A stretch of 19,549 nucleotides of DNA from Sandaracinobacteroides sp031425455 (GTDB lineage Bacteria; Pseudomonadota; Alphaproteobacteria; Sphingomonadales; Sphingomonadaceae): NCBI GenBank assembly GCA_031425455.1, contig JANPJJ010000023.1, forward strand, positions 1 through 19,549, read 5' to 3'. The number at the start of each line of letters is the position of its first letter. Within the stretch, counting starts at the first letter, position 1. The position numbers and the translations under genes were made by a program. Shown piece after piece: positions 1-8,558 of the stretch. The notes beneath the pieces are model-generated. The model did not search any database and was not told the DNA's origin. It worked only from the letters and a program-made list of their open reading frames with translations.

Positions 1-25
1 CGCCGGCCGGGCACTGCGCGCGAGT

Positions 26-55
26 CCGTGGAACAGTGCTGCGCACTGTCCACGG
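26..55 (-). terminator. Hairpin downstream of the TonB-dependent receptor gene
   Basis: CCGTGG-A-ACAGTG (26-38) can pair with CACTGTCCACGG (44-55). The stem has 12 base pairs, one bulged A and a 5-nt loop. It lies 13 nt beyond the stop codon of the receptor gene, where a transcription terminator or 3'-end stabilising hairpin would be expected. There is no clear U-tract after it on the minus strand, so intrinsic termination is not certain. Confidence 0.5.
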
Positions 56-67
56 CCGCGCTGGGCC

Positions 68-2788
68 TTAAAATTTGGCCGTCAGCCCCAACGAAAACCG
101 CGTCCCCACATCATAGCGGTTGTTGAACACCTCGGTCGAACCCAGCGTCTGCGACTCCCGATATTCCGTGCCCAGGATGTTGCGCACCTCGGCCTTCAGC
201 TCGAACGGCACCTTGCCGATCGCGATCTCCTCGCGCACCACAAAGTCCAGCTGCACGCCCGGCTTCTCCACCAGGTCGGGCGTTTCGCCCGGGCCGCGCT
301 GCGTCACCCGCTTGGAGGCGTAGCTCAGCAGGATGGTCTGCTCGGAAACCCGATCTTCCTGCTGCAACCCGAACTGCAGGTTTGCCACATGATCGGACTG
401 GCCGGTCAGCGCGTCGCCGTCGCGGAAAAACAGCGTTGCCGGACGGTCCTCGCCATTGCCTTCCGCCGGGCGGGTAGTGTCGCCGTCCCCGACCTTCAGT
501 TTCGATTGCGAATAGGTGTAGTTCGCGCTCAGGAAAATCCGCCGGTCGGCGAAGAAGCCCTCGTCGGCGATCCCGAACGTCTTCTGCCCTTCCAGCTCGA
601 TCCCCCACAGGGTCGCCTGGGGCGCGTTGGCGAAGGTGGTCAGCACGTCGCCGCCGCCGCTGGCGAAGGCCACCGTCTCGATGGGGCGGTCGATCTTCTT
701 GTAGAAGGCGCCCGCCGTCACGCGCTCATCGCGGCCCAGGAACCACTCATAGCGACCCTCGATGTTGATAAGCTCGCTGTCGACCAGGAACGGGTTGCCG
801 AAGCTGGTGCGATCATTGTCGGTATCGACATATTGCTGCGGCGCCAGCTCGCGGAACTGTGGCCGGGCGATCGTCTTCGAGGCCGCCAGCCGAAGCTGCA
901 TGTCCTCGGCGAAGTTCCAGGTGACGGTGCCGGCCGGCAGCCAGTAATCATTGTCGAGCCGCACATCTAGCAGGCCCCCGCCCGTACCGAACAGGTCGAC
1001 CGCGCGCACGAACTGGCGGCCCTTCTCGTATCGCACCCCGGCCGAAATCCTCAGGCCGTCGGCCAGCTCGGCTTCCACCTGGCCATAGCCGGCATGGGTT
1101 CTGAGGCCCGCTTCATAGGCGGCGACCCCGATCGAGCCCGACTGTTCGCGAAGCACGATATCATAGCTGTAGATATTGAACTGCGAGAGCAGGAAGTCCG
1201 GCCGCTGCTGGCTGACTCCGCCCGGCAGCTCCGCTTCCGGAAAATAACGAAACTCGCGCCGTTCGGCCTCGCGGCTGTTGTCGGAATAGGCATAGCCCGC
1301 CGACACGCTGACCGGCCGGTCGGTCGGCAGCCTGTAGGCCAGGTCGGCCGCCCCGGCCCAGATCTGGTCGTCGAGGTTGGAGAAAGCGATGAAGCTGCCG
1401 TTGCCGCTGCCGCGCAGGTCGTTCACCAGCACCCCGCCAGGCCCCGTGCCGACATAGTTGTTCTGCCGCTCATAGGGCGCGTCGCGCTGCGACTTGGCAT
1501 AGGTACCGCGCAGGTTCGCCGACAGGTCGTCGAACTTGAATTCCCCCACCAGCGAGCTCGAGAACAGCTGCCGCTCGAACCAGTTGGTGGTGTTGCGGTT
1601 GATCCGGATGTCCGGCGCCACGTTGCGCTCGTCGGTGCCGTCCTGGATTCGCGCCTGCTTCAGCGTGTCGCGAATCAGCACGTTGGTGAAGCGGATCTTG
1701 TTCTCGCCAAACTCATAGCCGATGCCCAGAAGGCCGTTCAGCTGGATGCGGTTCTCGGTCGACAGAAAGCGGAAATCCTGGTCCGGGATCAGCCCAGGCT
1801 GGCCGTCCACGTCGGCGATGTTCAGCACCGACTGCCGCACCCCGCCCCGGGTCTGCCACGCGTTGGACCAGTTGCCCGAAAAGATCACCCCCAGCCGGTC
1901 CTCGCCGATGTCCCACGCAGTGCCACCGGTGAAGCCCACCGACATGTTGGCCGGAATCGTGTCGTTGCGCTGGATCAGGTTGGTGCGGGCATTGTTCAGG
2001 CTGGCGGTGATGTCCTGCATTTGCGCCAGGCTGAAGTTCGCGCCCGTCGTGATCAACTTGCCCGAATTCAGGGCCGCCCGCAGCGGCGCCGGGATCGATC
2101 GGGTGCCGCTGTCGAACCCGGTCCAGTCCGAACGCGAGCCGAAATAGGTGTAGCCCAGCTGCCCGGTCGTGATCGTGTCGCCGCTGACCGAGGCCGAGAC
2201 GTTGAAAAACGGCTCGTCGGGCACCGCCTTGGTGGTGAGGTTGATCACCCCGCCGCCGAACTCGCCCGGAAAGTTCACCGAATAACTCTTCTGCACCAGC
2301 GTCGAGGCCAGGATGTCGGTCGGGAAGATGTCGAGCGGGACGACCCGCTTCAAGGGCTCGGGCGAGGGGATCGGAAGCCCGTTCAGCAGCGCCAGCGAGT
2401 AGCGTTCGCCCAGGCCCCGGACATAGACATATTTGCCGCCGACCAGCGACAGGCCGGTCACCCGCTTCAGGGCGCCGGCGATGTCGCCTTCGCCGGACCG
2501 CGCGATGTCGGCCTGCGACAGCACCGAGACCACGGACGGCGTTGCCCGGATGATGTTGGGAATCCGGCTGCCGGTGACGACGATCGTATCGGCATCCAGG
2601 CCCCCGGCCCCCGGCGCCGAGACGTCGATATCCTGCTCCTCGGCCGCCTGCCCTGCATCGCCCGGCGGCGATGGCGCTGCGGGCTGGGCGCCGGTCGGCG
2701 CCGTCTGGGCCAGCGCCGGCGCCGCCGCAAAGGCCCAGCCCATCGCAGTAGAGGCGAGCAGCAGGGCGGCCAGTGTCGACTTCGTCAT
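68..2788 (-). CDS. TonB-dependent outer-membrane receptor
   Basis: About 906 residues. The protein opens with a typical signal peptide (positively charged start, Leu/Ala-rich core, ALA-Q cleavage near residue 27) and an Ala/Pro/Gly-rich spacer. A TonB-box-like DTIVVTG follows at about residues 68-74, then a plug domain (about 75-220; VYVRGLGERYS, FGGGVINLTTK) and a long beta-barrel ending in the aromatic terminus LTAKF. This architecture is diagnostic of energy-coupled outer-membrane importers driven by TonB-ExbBD. The substrate cannot be read from the sequence. The frame is open far upstream to 3166, but that stretch is the shadow of the lipoprotein gene. Tandem ATG codons sit at 2791 and 2788 behind GGGGAAG; the second gives better ribosome spacing. 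The gene lies 62-65 nt downstream of the lipoprotein gene and is probably co-transcribed with it. Confidence 0.93.
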   Translation of the reverse strand: MTKSTLAALLLASTAMGWAFAAAPALAQTAPTGAQPAAPSPPGDAGQAAEEQDIDVSAPGAGGLDADTIVVTGSRIPNIIRATPSVVSVLSQADIARSGEGDIAGALKRVTGLSLVGGKYVYVRGLGERYSLALLNGLPIPSPEPLKRVVPLDIFPTDILASTLVQKSYSVNFPGEFGGGVINLTTKAVPDEPFFNVSASVSGDTITTGQLGYTYFGSRSDWTGFDSGTRSIPAPLRAALNSGKLITTGANFSLAQMQDITASLNNARTNLIQRNDTIPANMSVGFTGGTAWDIGEDRLGVIFSGNWSNAWQTRGGVRQSVLNIADVDGQPGLIPDQDFRFLSTENRIQLNGLLGIGYEFGENKIRFTNVLIRDTLKQARIQDGTDERNVAPDIRINRNTTNWFERQLFSSSLVGEFKFDDLSANLRGTYAKSQRDAPYERQNNYVGTGPGGVLVNDLRGSGNGSFIAFSNLDDQIWAGAADLAYRLPTDRPVSVSAGYAYSDNSREAERREFRYFPEAELPGGVSQQRPDFLLSQFNIYSYDIVLREQSGSIGVAAYEAGLRTHAGYGQVEAELADGLRISAGVRYEKGRQFVRAVDLFGTGGGLLDVRLDNDYWLPAGTVTWNFAEDMQLRLAASKTIARPQFRELAPQQYVDTDNDRTSFGNPFLVDSELINIEGRYEWFLGRDERVTAGAFYKKIDRPIETVAFASGGGDVLTTFANAPQATLWGIELEGQKTFGIADEGFFADRRIFLSANYTYSQSKLKVGDGDTTRPAEGNGEDRPATLFFRDGDALTGQSDHVANLQFGLQQEDRVSEQTILLSYASKRVTQRGPGETPDLVEKPGVQLDFVVREEIAIGKVPFELKAEVRNILGTEYRESQTLGSTEVFNNRYDVGTRFSLGLTAKF

Positions 2789-2812
2789 CATATCTTCCCC
2801 CGGGGGTCGGGT

Positions 2813-2842
2813 GCCGCAGGGCGGGCATGGCCACCCTGCGGC
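2813..2842 (-). promoter_or_regulatory. Intercistronic hairpin between lipoprotein and receptor genes
   Basis: GCCGCAGGG (2813-2821) and CCCTGCGGC (2834-2842) form a perfect 9-bp stem with a 12-nt loop. It lies in the 62-nt gap between the lipoprotein stop and the receptor start. There is no T-run, so it looks more like an mRNA processing or stability element, or a partial attenuator setting the ratio of the two proteins, than a full terminator. Confidence 0.45.
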
Positions 2843-2853
2843 CCCATCGGTCG

Positions 2854-4407
2854 TTACTGGATCGGCAGCGGCGCCGCGGTGCAGGCCGTGGTGGTGCCGC
2901 CCAGGCCGCAGGCCCAGCCGTTGAACCAGGTGTCGGTCGCGCTGGCGAAGGCGCCCACATAGGTCGTGTTGGCGAAGGCCGGCACCACGGTCGCCGCCGC
3001 GAACGGCGCCACCGCCAGTTCGTTGGCGCCGGGGAAGTAGGTGCCGGTCAGCGTGCTGGTGCCGCCCAGCACATTGCCCCGCGCCGCGCCGGCCGGATCG
3101 TTGGTGAGAAGCGCGGTCACATCGGCGGTGGCCACGCCCGAGCTGCCGAGCGCCGTGCTGGCGCACGACAGGAACACCGAGCGGAAGTTGGGCGGGCCGG
3201 TCTCGTCGAGCGCCGAATCCGGGTTCCGGATGGTCGGCGCTTCGCGCACTTCGACACAGGCTGCCGGGCCGGTGATGATGCCGTTGAACAGATTATAGTC
3301 GGTGCCGCCGCGGAACATCGTGGCGTTGGACCCGACGTTGGTATTGTTGGCGATGAAGGTGAAGTTGGCGAAGCTGGGGCGCGAGCGCGGCCGCAGCGGA
3401 TCGTTGCCGGAAGAATCGGCTTCGATGATCTGGTTCGATGCCGTCGTCAGCGCCCGCTGCTGCGCCAGCACGAACTGGTTGGCACCGCGATAGCCGTTGT
3501 CGGTGTCGATCGAATCATCGTCGTTGCCGGTCAGCACCAGATAGCGCGAGTTCACCCGGCCGCCGAACCATTCGATGCCGTCGTCCGAACTGTTGTGGAC
3601 CTGCACATTCTCGAAGAAGGTGCCCGAGCCGACGCCGGCCAGCGTGATTCCGTTCAGCTCGTTGCCGGGCGTCACTTCGAAGCCGGGGTAGCGCACCTGG
3701 AGATAGCGGATGCGGCCCGAGTTGTCGGCCGGAAGCGCCCCGCCGTACAGGCCTTCGGTGCCTTCCACCCGGTTTTCGCAATCCACCGTCCCGCCGACGG
3801 CGCCGGACGCGAGGCAGCGGCTGATCGGCGCCCGGCCCAGGATCACAAAGCCGCCCCACTGCCCGATCGATGTCGCAGTGGACGTGCCCTCGACATTGGC
3901 GCGGCTGGTCATCACGATGGGCCGCGTCGACGTGCCCTCGGCGAAAATCTGCGAACCGCGCTCCACCAGCAGGAAGTCGGCGCCCGAGGAACCGAATACG
4001 ACAACGCCGGGCTCGATGGTGAGGATGCCCTGCGTGCCGCCCGGCAGGGTGCCGGCCGCGCCGACATCGCGGCCGATACGGACCCCGCCCGACAGCGAAT
4101 AGACGAGGTTGGGAACGTTCCTCAGCAGCAGGTTGCCGGTGACGACACCCGAAAGCTGGCAGTTCCGCAGCACCGTGCCGCCACCCGCCGTGATGGTGCC
4201 CACATTCGCAGTGCCCGTGGGGCAGTCCGCGGGGGTCGGCGTCGGCGTGGGGGTCGGGGTGGGCGTGGGCGTCGGGGTGGGCGTGGGGGTCGGGGCCGGG
4301 GGCACCACGATCACGCCGTCCCCGGGGGAGGCGACATCGTTGGCGCCGGAACAGGCGGCAAGCGCCACGGCCGACCCGAGCAGAAGCAGGGCGCGAAGAT
4401 GTGACAT
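2854..4407 (-). CDS. Outer-membrane beta-helix lipoprotein paired with the TonB receptor
   Basis: 517 residues. The N-terminus is a lipoprotein signal peptide with lipobox LAAC (Cys19) followed by Ser, which favours outer-membrane sorting. A Pro-Thr linker of ten PT pairs (about residues 39-58) separates the lipid anchor from a long Gly/Asn/Thr-rich domain. That domain has repeated short beta-strand motifs (LLLRNVPN, ITLAGVGSGTFFENVQVHN, FTFIANNTNVGSNATMF), suggesting a right-handed parallel beta-helix. Acidic loops such as NDDDSIDTDNG could bind calcium. The ATG at 4407 is preceded by AAGGGGAA at good spacing. It is the first gene of a pair with the TonB receptor. I infer that it is a surface-exposed binding or processing partner for the imported substrate, which is unknown. 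It has no SusD signature. Confidence 0.85.
   Translation of the reverse strand: MSHLRALLLLGSAVALAACSGANDVASPGDGVIVVPPAPTPTPTPTPTPTPTPTPTPTPADCPTGTANVGTITAGGGTVLRNCQLSGVVTGNLLLRNVPNLVYSLSGGVRIGRDVGAAGTLPGGTQGILTIEPGVVVFGSSGADFLLVERGSQIFAEGTSTRPIVMTSRANVEGTSTATSIGQWGGFVILGRAPISRCLASGAVGGTVDCENRVEGTEGLYGGALPADNSGRIRYLQVRYPGFEVTPGNELNGITLAGVGSGTFFENVQVHNSSDDGIEWFGGRVNSRYLVLTGNDDDSIDTDNGYRGANQFVLAQQRALTTASNQIIEADSSGNDPLRPRSRPSFANFTFIANNTNVGSNATMFRGGTDYNLFNGIITGPAACVEVREAPTIRNPDSALDETGPPNFRSVFLSCASTALGSSGVATADVTALLTNDPAGAARGNVLGGTSTLTGTYFPGANELAVAPFAAATVVPAFANTTYVGAFASATDTWFNGWACGLGGTTTACTAAPLPIQ
4232..4291 (-). repeat. Hexanucleotide tandem repeat encoding the Pro-Thr linker
   Basis: There are ten consecutive 6-bp units of pattern GGNGTN on the plus strand (GGGGTC, GGCGTC, GGCGTG, GGGGTG in mixed order), followed by GGGGCC. 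On the coding strand they give ten Pro-Thr pairs. Unit gain or loss would keep the reading frame and change only the linker length. Confidence 0.9.
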
Positions 4408-4581
4408 GTTTTCCCCTTTGCGGAAGTGCGAATCTCGGGCCCGCGACCGGCGCTCTCGCCATCGCGGACGGCCACCCCCTAGACGGAGCCCATGTCAGTC
4501 CCGTTGCGGACAGTTGACGGATTCATTGCCCATTTGTGGCAATCAGGTTGCAAGGAGGGGCCCGCAGCCCGGAATTGTCGC
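4408..4581 (-). promoter_or_regulatory. Probable promoter region of the lipoprotein/receptor unit
   Basis: This is a 174-nt gap between the helicase stop and the lipoprotein start. Its distal part (about 4495-4555) is clearly richer in A+T than the flanking genes. It contains an inverted repeat ATTGCC-N7-GGCAAT (4525-4530 / 4538-4543) that could be an operator. I could not assign a convincing -35/-10 pair. The repeat could also act as a weak 3' hairpin for the helicase transcript. Confidence 0.4.
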
Positions 4582-6966
4582 TCAGCCTGCCAGTTCCGCG
4601 ATCAGCGCCTCCTCGGCCATTCCGTGTACGCCTTCCCGCCCGATCTCCAGCAGCACCGGCACCGCCAGCGGGCTCACCCGGCCGAGGTGCCTTACCATCA
4701 GCTGCGTCTGCGCCCGGGCCAGCAGCACTTTCAGCCGCGCCATGTCCGTCAGCCTGGCGCTCGCCTCCGCCCAGGCCGCTTCCAGCAGCAAATGCCCGGG
4801 CTCGTGCCGGGTCAGCACGTCGTAGATCAGATCGGTGGAGACGGTCATCGCCTTGCCGCTCTTGCGCCGCCCCGGCTGCTGCCGTTCCACCAGCCCGGAG
4901 ACGATGGCGACGTCGCGGAACGCGCGGCGCAGGAACGGAGTTGCCTTGATCCAGGCCTCGAGCTCCTCGGCGACGATATCGCCCGACAGCAGCGCTGCGG
5001 GATCGCGCACCGGCTCAAGCCCCCAGACGCCGAGCACATAGTCGGTCGCCACGAACCCCATCGGCTTCAGCCCGCGCCGTTCCATCCGCTGCGTCAGCAG
5101 CATGCCGAGCGACTGGTGCGCATTGCGCCCCTCGAAACCGTACAGGATCAGATGTTCGCGGCCCTCGCGCGGGAAGGTCTCCACCAGCAGCCGGTCGGCG
5201 GGCGGCAGCACCGACAGCGCCTGCTGCATTGCCAGCCAGTCGCGCACATCCTCGGGCATGCGCGCCCATTGGCCCGGGTCGGCGATCATCCGCCGCACGC
5301 GCTCGGCGAGGTTTGTCGACAGCGGCATGCGCCCGCCGACATAGGTCGGGACCGAGGGTTCCCCGCGCGACAGTTTCGTGAACAGGTCGGTCTCGCTGGA
5401 GCCGGTCAGCTCCAGCGTCTGGCCGGCAAACATGAAACTGTCGCCGACCCGAAGCTGGCTGGCGAACCACTCTTCGATGCTGCCCAGCGCCCGGCGCCTC
5501 CCCAGCCGCACCGTCATCGTCGGCGCCTCCACGATGACTCCGGCATTCAACCGGTGCTGCAGGGCGAGGCGCGGGTGGGTCAGCCGCCACTGCCCCGGCG
5601 GGCCCTCCACCAGCCGGCGATAGCGATCATAGACCGCCAGCGAATAGCCGCCCGTTGAAACGAACCGCAGCACCCGGTCGAACGCAGCCCGGGTCAGATC
5701 GGCATAGGGCGCGGCGCGGCGTACCTCCTCGAACAGCGCATCGGCCTCGAACGGCCCCGAGACCGCAACCCCCATCACATGCTGGGCCAGCACATCCAGC
5801 CCGCCGGGCCGGTGCGGCTCGGCATCCAGCTCGCCTTCGGCGACCGCGTCGAGCGCAGCCAGGCTCTCCAGATACTCGAAACGATTGCCGGGCACGATGA
5901 CGGCGCGGCTCGCCTCGTCCAGCCGGTGGTTGGCACGCCCCACGCGCTGCAGCAGCCTTGCCGCCCCCTTGGGCGCCCCCATCTGCACGACGAGATCGAC
6001 GTCGCCCCAGTCGATCCCGAGATCCAGACTGGAGGTCGCCACAACCGCGCGCAGCCGGCCCGACACCAGCGCCGCCTCGGCCCGCACCCGCGCCTCCGGG
6101 CTCAGCGAGCCGTGGTGAATCCCGATCGGCAAGGCGTGGTCGTTCTCGGCCCAGAGGTCGCGAAACACCAGCTCGGCGATGGCGCGGGTGTTCACGAACA
6201 CGATCGCCTGCCGCGCGCCCTCGATCAGCTTCACCACTTCCCTCGCTGCATGGCGGCCATTGTGCCCGCTCCAGGGAATGCGCCCGTCCGGCACCAGCAG
6301 GCTGATATCCGGGGCGACCGCGGCCACCCCCTTCACGATCTCCACCCGCTCGCCGGGCGCCAGCCAGTGCGCCATCGCCGGGGGATCGGCGATCGTCGCC
6401 GACAGGCCCACCATGCGGAGCGCCGGGTTTAACGCCCGGATGCGTGCCGCCGCCAGCGCCAGCAGGTCGCCTCGCTTGGTGGTGGCGAAGGCGTGGATCT
6501 CGTCGACGATCAGCGTCTCGACCGTCGCCAGCAGCCCCGCCGCTTCGGGCCAGGTCAACAGCAGGCTGAGGCTTTCGGGCGTGGTCAACAGGATGTCCGG
6601 CGGGTCCGACCGCTGGCGGCGTTTCGCATCCGACGACGTGTCCCCGGTCCGCATCTCGACCTTCAGGTCGAGCCCGGCCTCACGGATCGGAAGCATCAAA
6701 TTGCGCTCCACATCGGCCGCCAGCGCCTTCAGCGGCGAGACATAGATCGCCCGCAGCGATCGGCTCGGCCCGGTCGGGCCTCGCAGATCGGCCAGCACCG
6801 GCAAGAACCCGGCCAGCGTCTTGCCGGCCCCGGTTGCGGCCACCAGCAGCGCATGATGCCCGGCGCGCGCGGCCGCCAGCATCGCCAGCTGGTGCGGCCG
6901 CACCGCCCAGCCCCGGCCGGCGAACCAGTCGAGCAGCGGTTGGGGCAGGGACATGGGATCGGCCAT
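4582..6966 (-). CDS. DEXH-box helicase, ligase-associated/Lhr-like type
   Basis: 794 residues of a superfamily 2 helicase. Walker A ATGAGKT is at about residues 44-50, the DEIH box at 155-158, motif III SAT at 189-191, HHGSLSPEAR near 284, and motif VI QRVGRANHR at 340-348. A long C-terminal region follows, as in Lhr-like DNA helicases. The length and motif set fit the bacterial 'ligase-associated DNA damage response' helicase family. Members are usually encoded beside an ATP-dependent DNA ligase, an exonuclease and a PdeM-type phosphoesterase, and none of these is present in this window. The ATG at 6966 follows GGGAAGG; a second Met is at codon 5. The start is only 30 nt beyond the stop of the DUF2063-like gene, so the helicase may be the last gene of the peptide-modification unit. 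Confidence 0.88.
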   Translation of the reverse strand: MADPMSLPQPLLDWFAGRGWAVRPHQLAMLAAARAGHHALLVAATGAGKTLAGFLPVLADLRGPTGPSRSLRAIYVSPLKALAADVERNLMLPIREAGLDLKVEMRTGDTSSDAKRRQRSDPPDILLTTPESLSLLLTWPEAAGLLATVETLIVDEIHAFATTKRGDLLALAAARIRALNPALRMVGLSATIADPPAMAHWLAPGERVEIVKGVAAVAPDISLLVPDGRIPWSGHNGRHAAREVVKLIEGARQAIVFVNTRAIAELVFRDLWAENDHALPIGIHHGSLSPEARVRAEAALVSGRLRAVVATSSLDLGIDWGDVDLVVQMGAPKGAARLLQRVGRANHRLDEASRAVIVPGNRFEYLESLAALDAVAEGELDAEPHRPGGLDVLAQHVMGVAVSGPFEADALFEEVRRAAPYADLTRAAFDRVLRFVSTGGYSLAVYDRYRRLVEGPPGQWRLTHPRLALQHRLNAGVIVEAPTMTVRLGRRRALGSIEEWFASQLRVGDSFMFAGQTLELTGSSETDLFTKLSRGEPSVPTYVGGRMPLSTNLAERVRRMIADPGQWARMPEDVRDWLAMQQALSVLPPADRLLVETFPREGREHLILYGFEGRNAHQSLGMLLTQRMERRGLKPMGFVATDYVLGVWGLEPVRDPAALLSGDIVAEELEAWIKATPFLRRAFRDVAIVSGLVERQQPGRRKSGKAMTVSTDLIYDVLTRHEPGHLLLEAAWAEASARLTDMARLKVLLARAQTQLMVRHLGRVSPLAVPVLLEIGREGVHGMAEEALIAELAG

Positions 6967-6996
6967 GTGCCTTCCCTGCCTCTTGCGGCGGCGAAA

Positions 6997-7638
6997 TCAA
7001 GCTGCGGCGGTGGCTTTCCCGGAGTCGGGCAGGCGGTACAGCTTCGGCCCCATGCCCGCCTCGGCTGCGATCAACGCACGGTTCGGGCTGCGCGGCAGCA
7101 GGGCCAGCGCAACGAGCCCGCCCGGTGCCGCCGCCAGCAGTGCGTCGACTTCGTGCGACAGCGCCAGCAGGCGAGCCAGCGGTGCGGCGCCCGGCTGCGG
7201 CGTGCCGAGCCGAACCTCCTCCATCGCCAGCTCCAGCCGGGCCAGATCGAGCAACGCCGCCGCCGCATCGCCGGCGGCCGCCGACAACAGCCCGGGTTCG
7301 GCGGCGAGAAAATCGAGGAAGCGCTGCGTCTCGATCACGAAGCGCAGCTCATGAACGGGGTTCCGGGCCCAATAGGCATCCACTAACTCGCGCAGGTGGG
7401 GCTTCAGCGCCGCCAGGCTGAGCGGGACGATGCTGTTAAGCGCCGCGATCCGGGTCACCCGGTACATCGAGCATTGCGCGTCCATGCCGCGCTGCCCGGC
7501 CGCCTCGGCCAGCCGCCGACGCTCCCGTTCGGTCAGCGCATAGCCCTCCAGCGCCGCCGGATTGCGGCGCACCGCCAGGCACAGCGCCGGCGAACCCGCA
7601 AGGTCGGCGAAGGCACGCTGGAACGCCGCCAGGCTCAT
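6997..7638 (-). CDS. DUF2063-like (HvfC/MbnC-type) partner of the MNIO enzyme
   Basis: 213 residues, with no signal peptide and no transmembrane segment. The pattern MYRVTRIAALNSIVPLSL (about 58-75), then DAYWARNP, then RFLDFLAAEP (about 106-115), then DLARLELAMEEVRLG (about 131-145) matches the layout of DUF2063/HvfC proteins. In that family the pattern is YR-x-x-R with a Pro 10-14 residues on, a Phe-Leu-rich helix, and an LARLE helix. These proteins help DUF692 oxidases recognise their peptide substrate. The ATG at 7638 overlaps the stop of the DUF692 gene as ATGA, so translation should be coupled. The frame stays open to 7827, but that part lies wholly inside the DUF692 gene and is not used. 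Assignment rests on motif spacing and gene context. Confidence 0.72.
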   Translation of the reverse strand: MSLAAFQRAFADLAGSPALCLAVRRNPAALEGYALTERERRRLAEAAGQRGMDAQCSMYRVTRIAALNSIVPLSLAALKPHLRELVDAYWARNPVHELRFVIETQRFLDFLAAEPGLLSAAAGDAAAALLDLARLELAMEEVRLGTPQPGAAPLARLLALSHEVDALLAAAPGGLVALALLPRSPNRALIAAEAGMGPKLYRLPDSGKATAAA

Positions 7639-8534
7639 GGTCGGCGCACGGCCTTCACCGCCCGCGCCCGAGCCACCACCTCGGCGATCCCGTCGAAGCC
7701 CAGCTGCGGCAAATAGCTGTCGTGGAACTCGAAGGTGATGGCGCGCAGGTTGGGCGCGCGCGGCGCAAGGTCGGCGAGCAGGTCCCATACCGGCTCGGGC
7801 GGGGCCCCGCTGTGCGCATCGGCCCACATGCCGGCCAGCTCGGCACCGTTGGCCAGATGCACCTCAACGACATTGGCCAGATCCAGCCGGTCCAGGAAGG
7901 CGTGCGCGTCGAAGCCGTGGTTGACGGCATTGCAGTATAGATTGTGCAGGTCCAGGAGCAGCCCGCCGCCGCTGGCCTCGCAGTACCGGTTCAGGAACTC
8001 GGCCTCGTCCATATCGCTGTCGTCGAACCTGACGAACGCGGCGCTGTTTTCCAGCAGGAGCGGGGCGCCGGTCGCCGCCATCACGTGCCGCGCCCGGCCC
8101 ACCACCAGCTCCAGCACTTCCTGGTCGAACGGCGCCGTCAGCGCGAGCCCGGCCGCCGCCGGCCCGGCATCGGGGGCGATCGCCACGAACGCCAGATGCT
8201 CGCTCAGCCAGGGGCAGCCCCAGCGCCGGCGCCACGCCGCCATTTGCGCCACATAGCCGGCGTCGGTCGGGATCGCGCTCGCCATCGACAGGCCGATATG
8301 GTGCGCCACCTGCGGCAGCCGGGCCTCGACCAGCAGGTCGGTCCAGGCCGCGATATCCTCGAACCGGGGGCCCGAAGGATCCTGATCGGCGCCATGGTCC
8401 TGCCAGAACATGTCGGGGGTAACCGCGACATAGTCGATCGCGCCCGGCGTGAGGACAAACTCACGGCACGCCAGGTTCGCCATCAGGCCGACGCCCAGCC
8501 AGGGCGCCAACGCGGCGGGATCGCGCGACAGCAT
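7635..8534 (-). CDS. DUF692-family multinuclear non-haem iron oxidase (MNIO), peptide-modifying
   Basis: 299 residues with a TIM-barrel-type DUF692 pattern. Probable metal ligands and signature motifs are HHIGLS (His79), SEH (111-113), LLEN (Glu162), DLHNLY (Asp195) with VNHGFD (His206), VHLANG (His226), DAHSGAP (Asp239, His241) and ITFEFHD (Glu269). These match the conserved blocks of MbnB, TglH and HvfB. Those enzymes use two or three iron ions and O2 to rearrange Cys, Asp or other residues of a ribosomal peptide. DLHN replaces the more common D-x-N-N. The ATG at 8534 lies 24 nt after the stop of the small peptide gene and has no strong ribosome site, which suggests translation linked to the upstream gene. 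It overlaps the DUF2063-like gene by 4 nt. The family is clear; the exact reaction is not known. Confidence 0.88.
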   Translation of the reverse strand: MLSRDPAALAPWLGVGLMANLACREFVLTPGAIDYVAVTPDMFWQDHGADQDPSGPRFEDIAAWTDLLVEARLPQVAHHIGLSMASAIPTDAGYVAQMAAWRRRWGCPWLSEHLAFVAIAPDAGPAAAGLALTAPFDQEVLELVVGRARHVMAATGAPLLLENSAAFVRFDDSDMDEAEFLNRYCEASGGGLLLDLHNLYCNAVNHGFDAHAFLDRLDLANVVEVHLANGAELAGMWADAHSGAPPEPVWDLLADLAPRAPNLRAITFEFHDSYLPQLGFDGIAEVVARARAVKAVRRP

Positions 8535-8558
8535 CGCCGAAGCCGCGCCGGCGGGCGC

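Noticed and set aside
1094..2962. Long plus-strand frame opposite the TonB receptor
   Set aside because: Antisense shadow of a clear receptor gene; low-complexity Arg/Val/Gly-rich translation.
2789..3166. N-terminal extension of the TonB receptor frame
   Set aside because: It overlaps the lipoprotein gene out of frame and would hide the signal peptide, which starts naturally at 2788-2791 with a ribosome site.
4495..4560. Possible Pho box (CTGTC / CTGAC motifs) before the lipoprotein gene
   Set aside because: The two half-sites are 15 bp apart rather than 11 and match poorly, so phosphate control is not supported by sequence.
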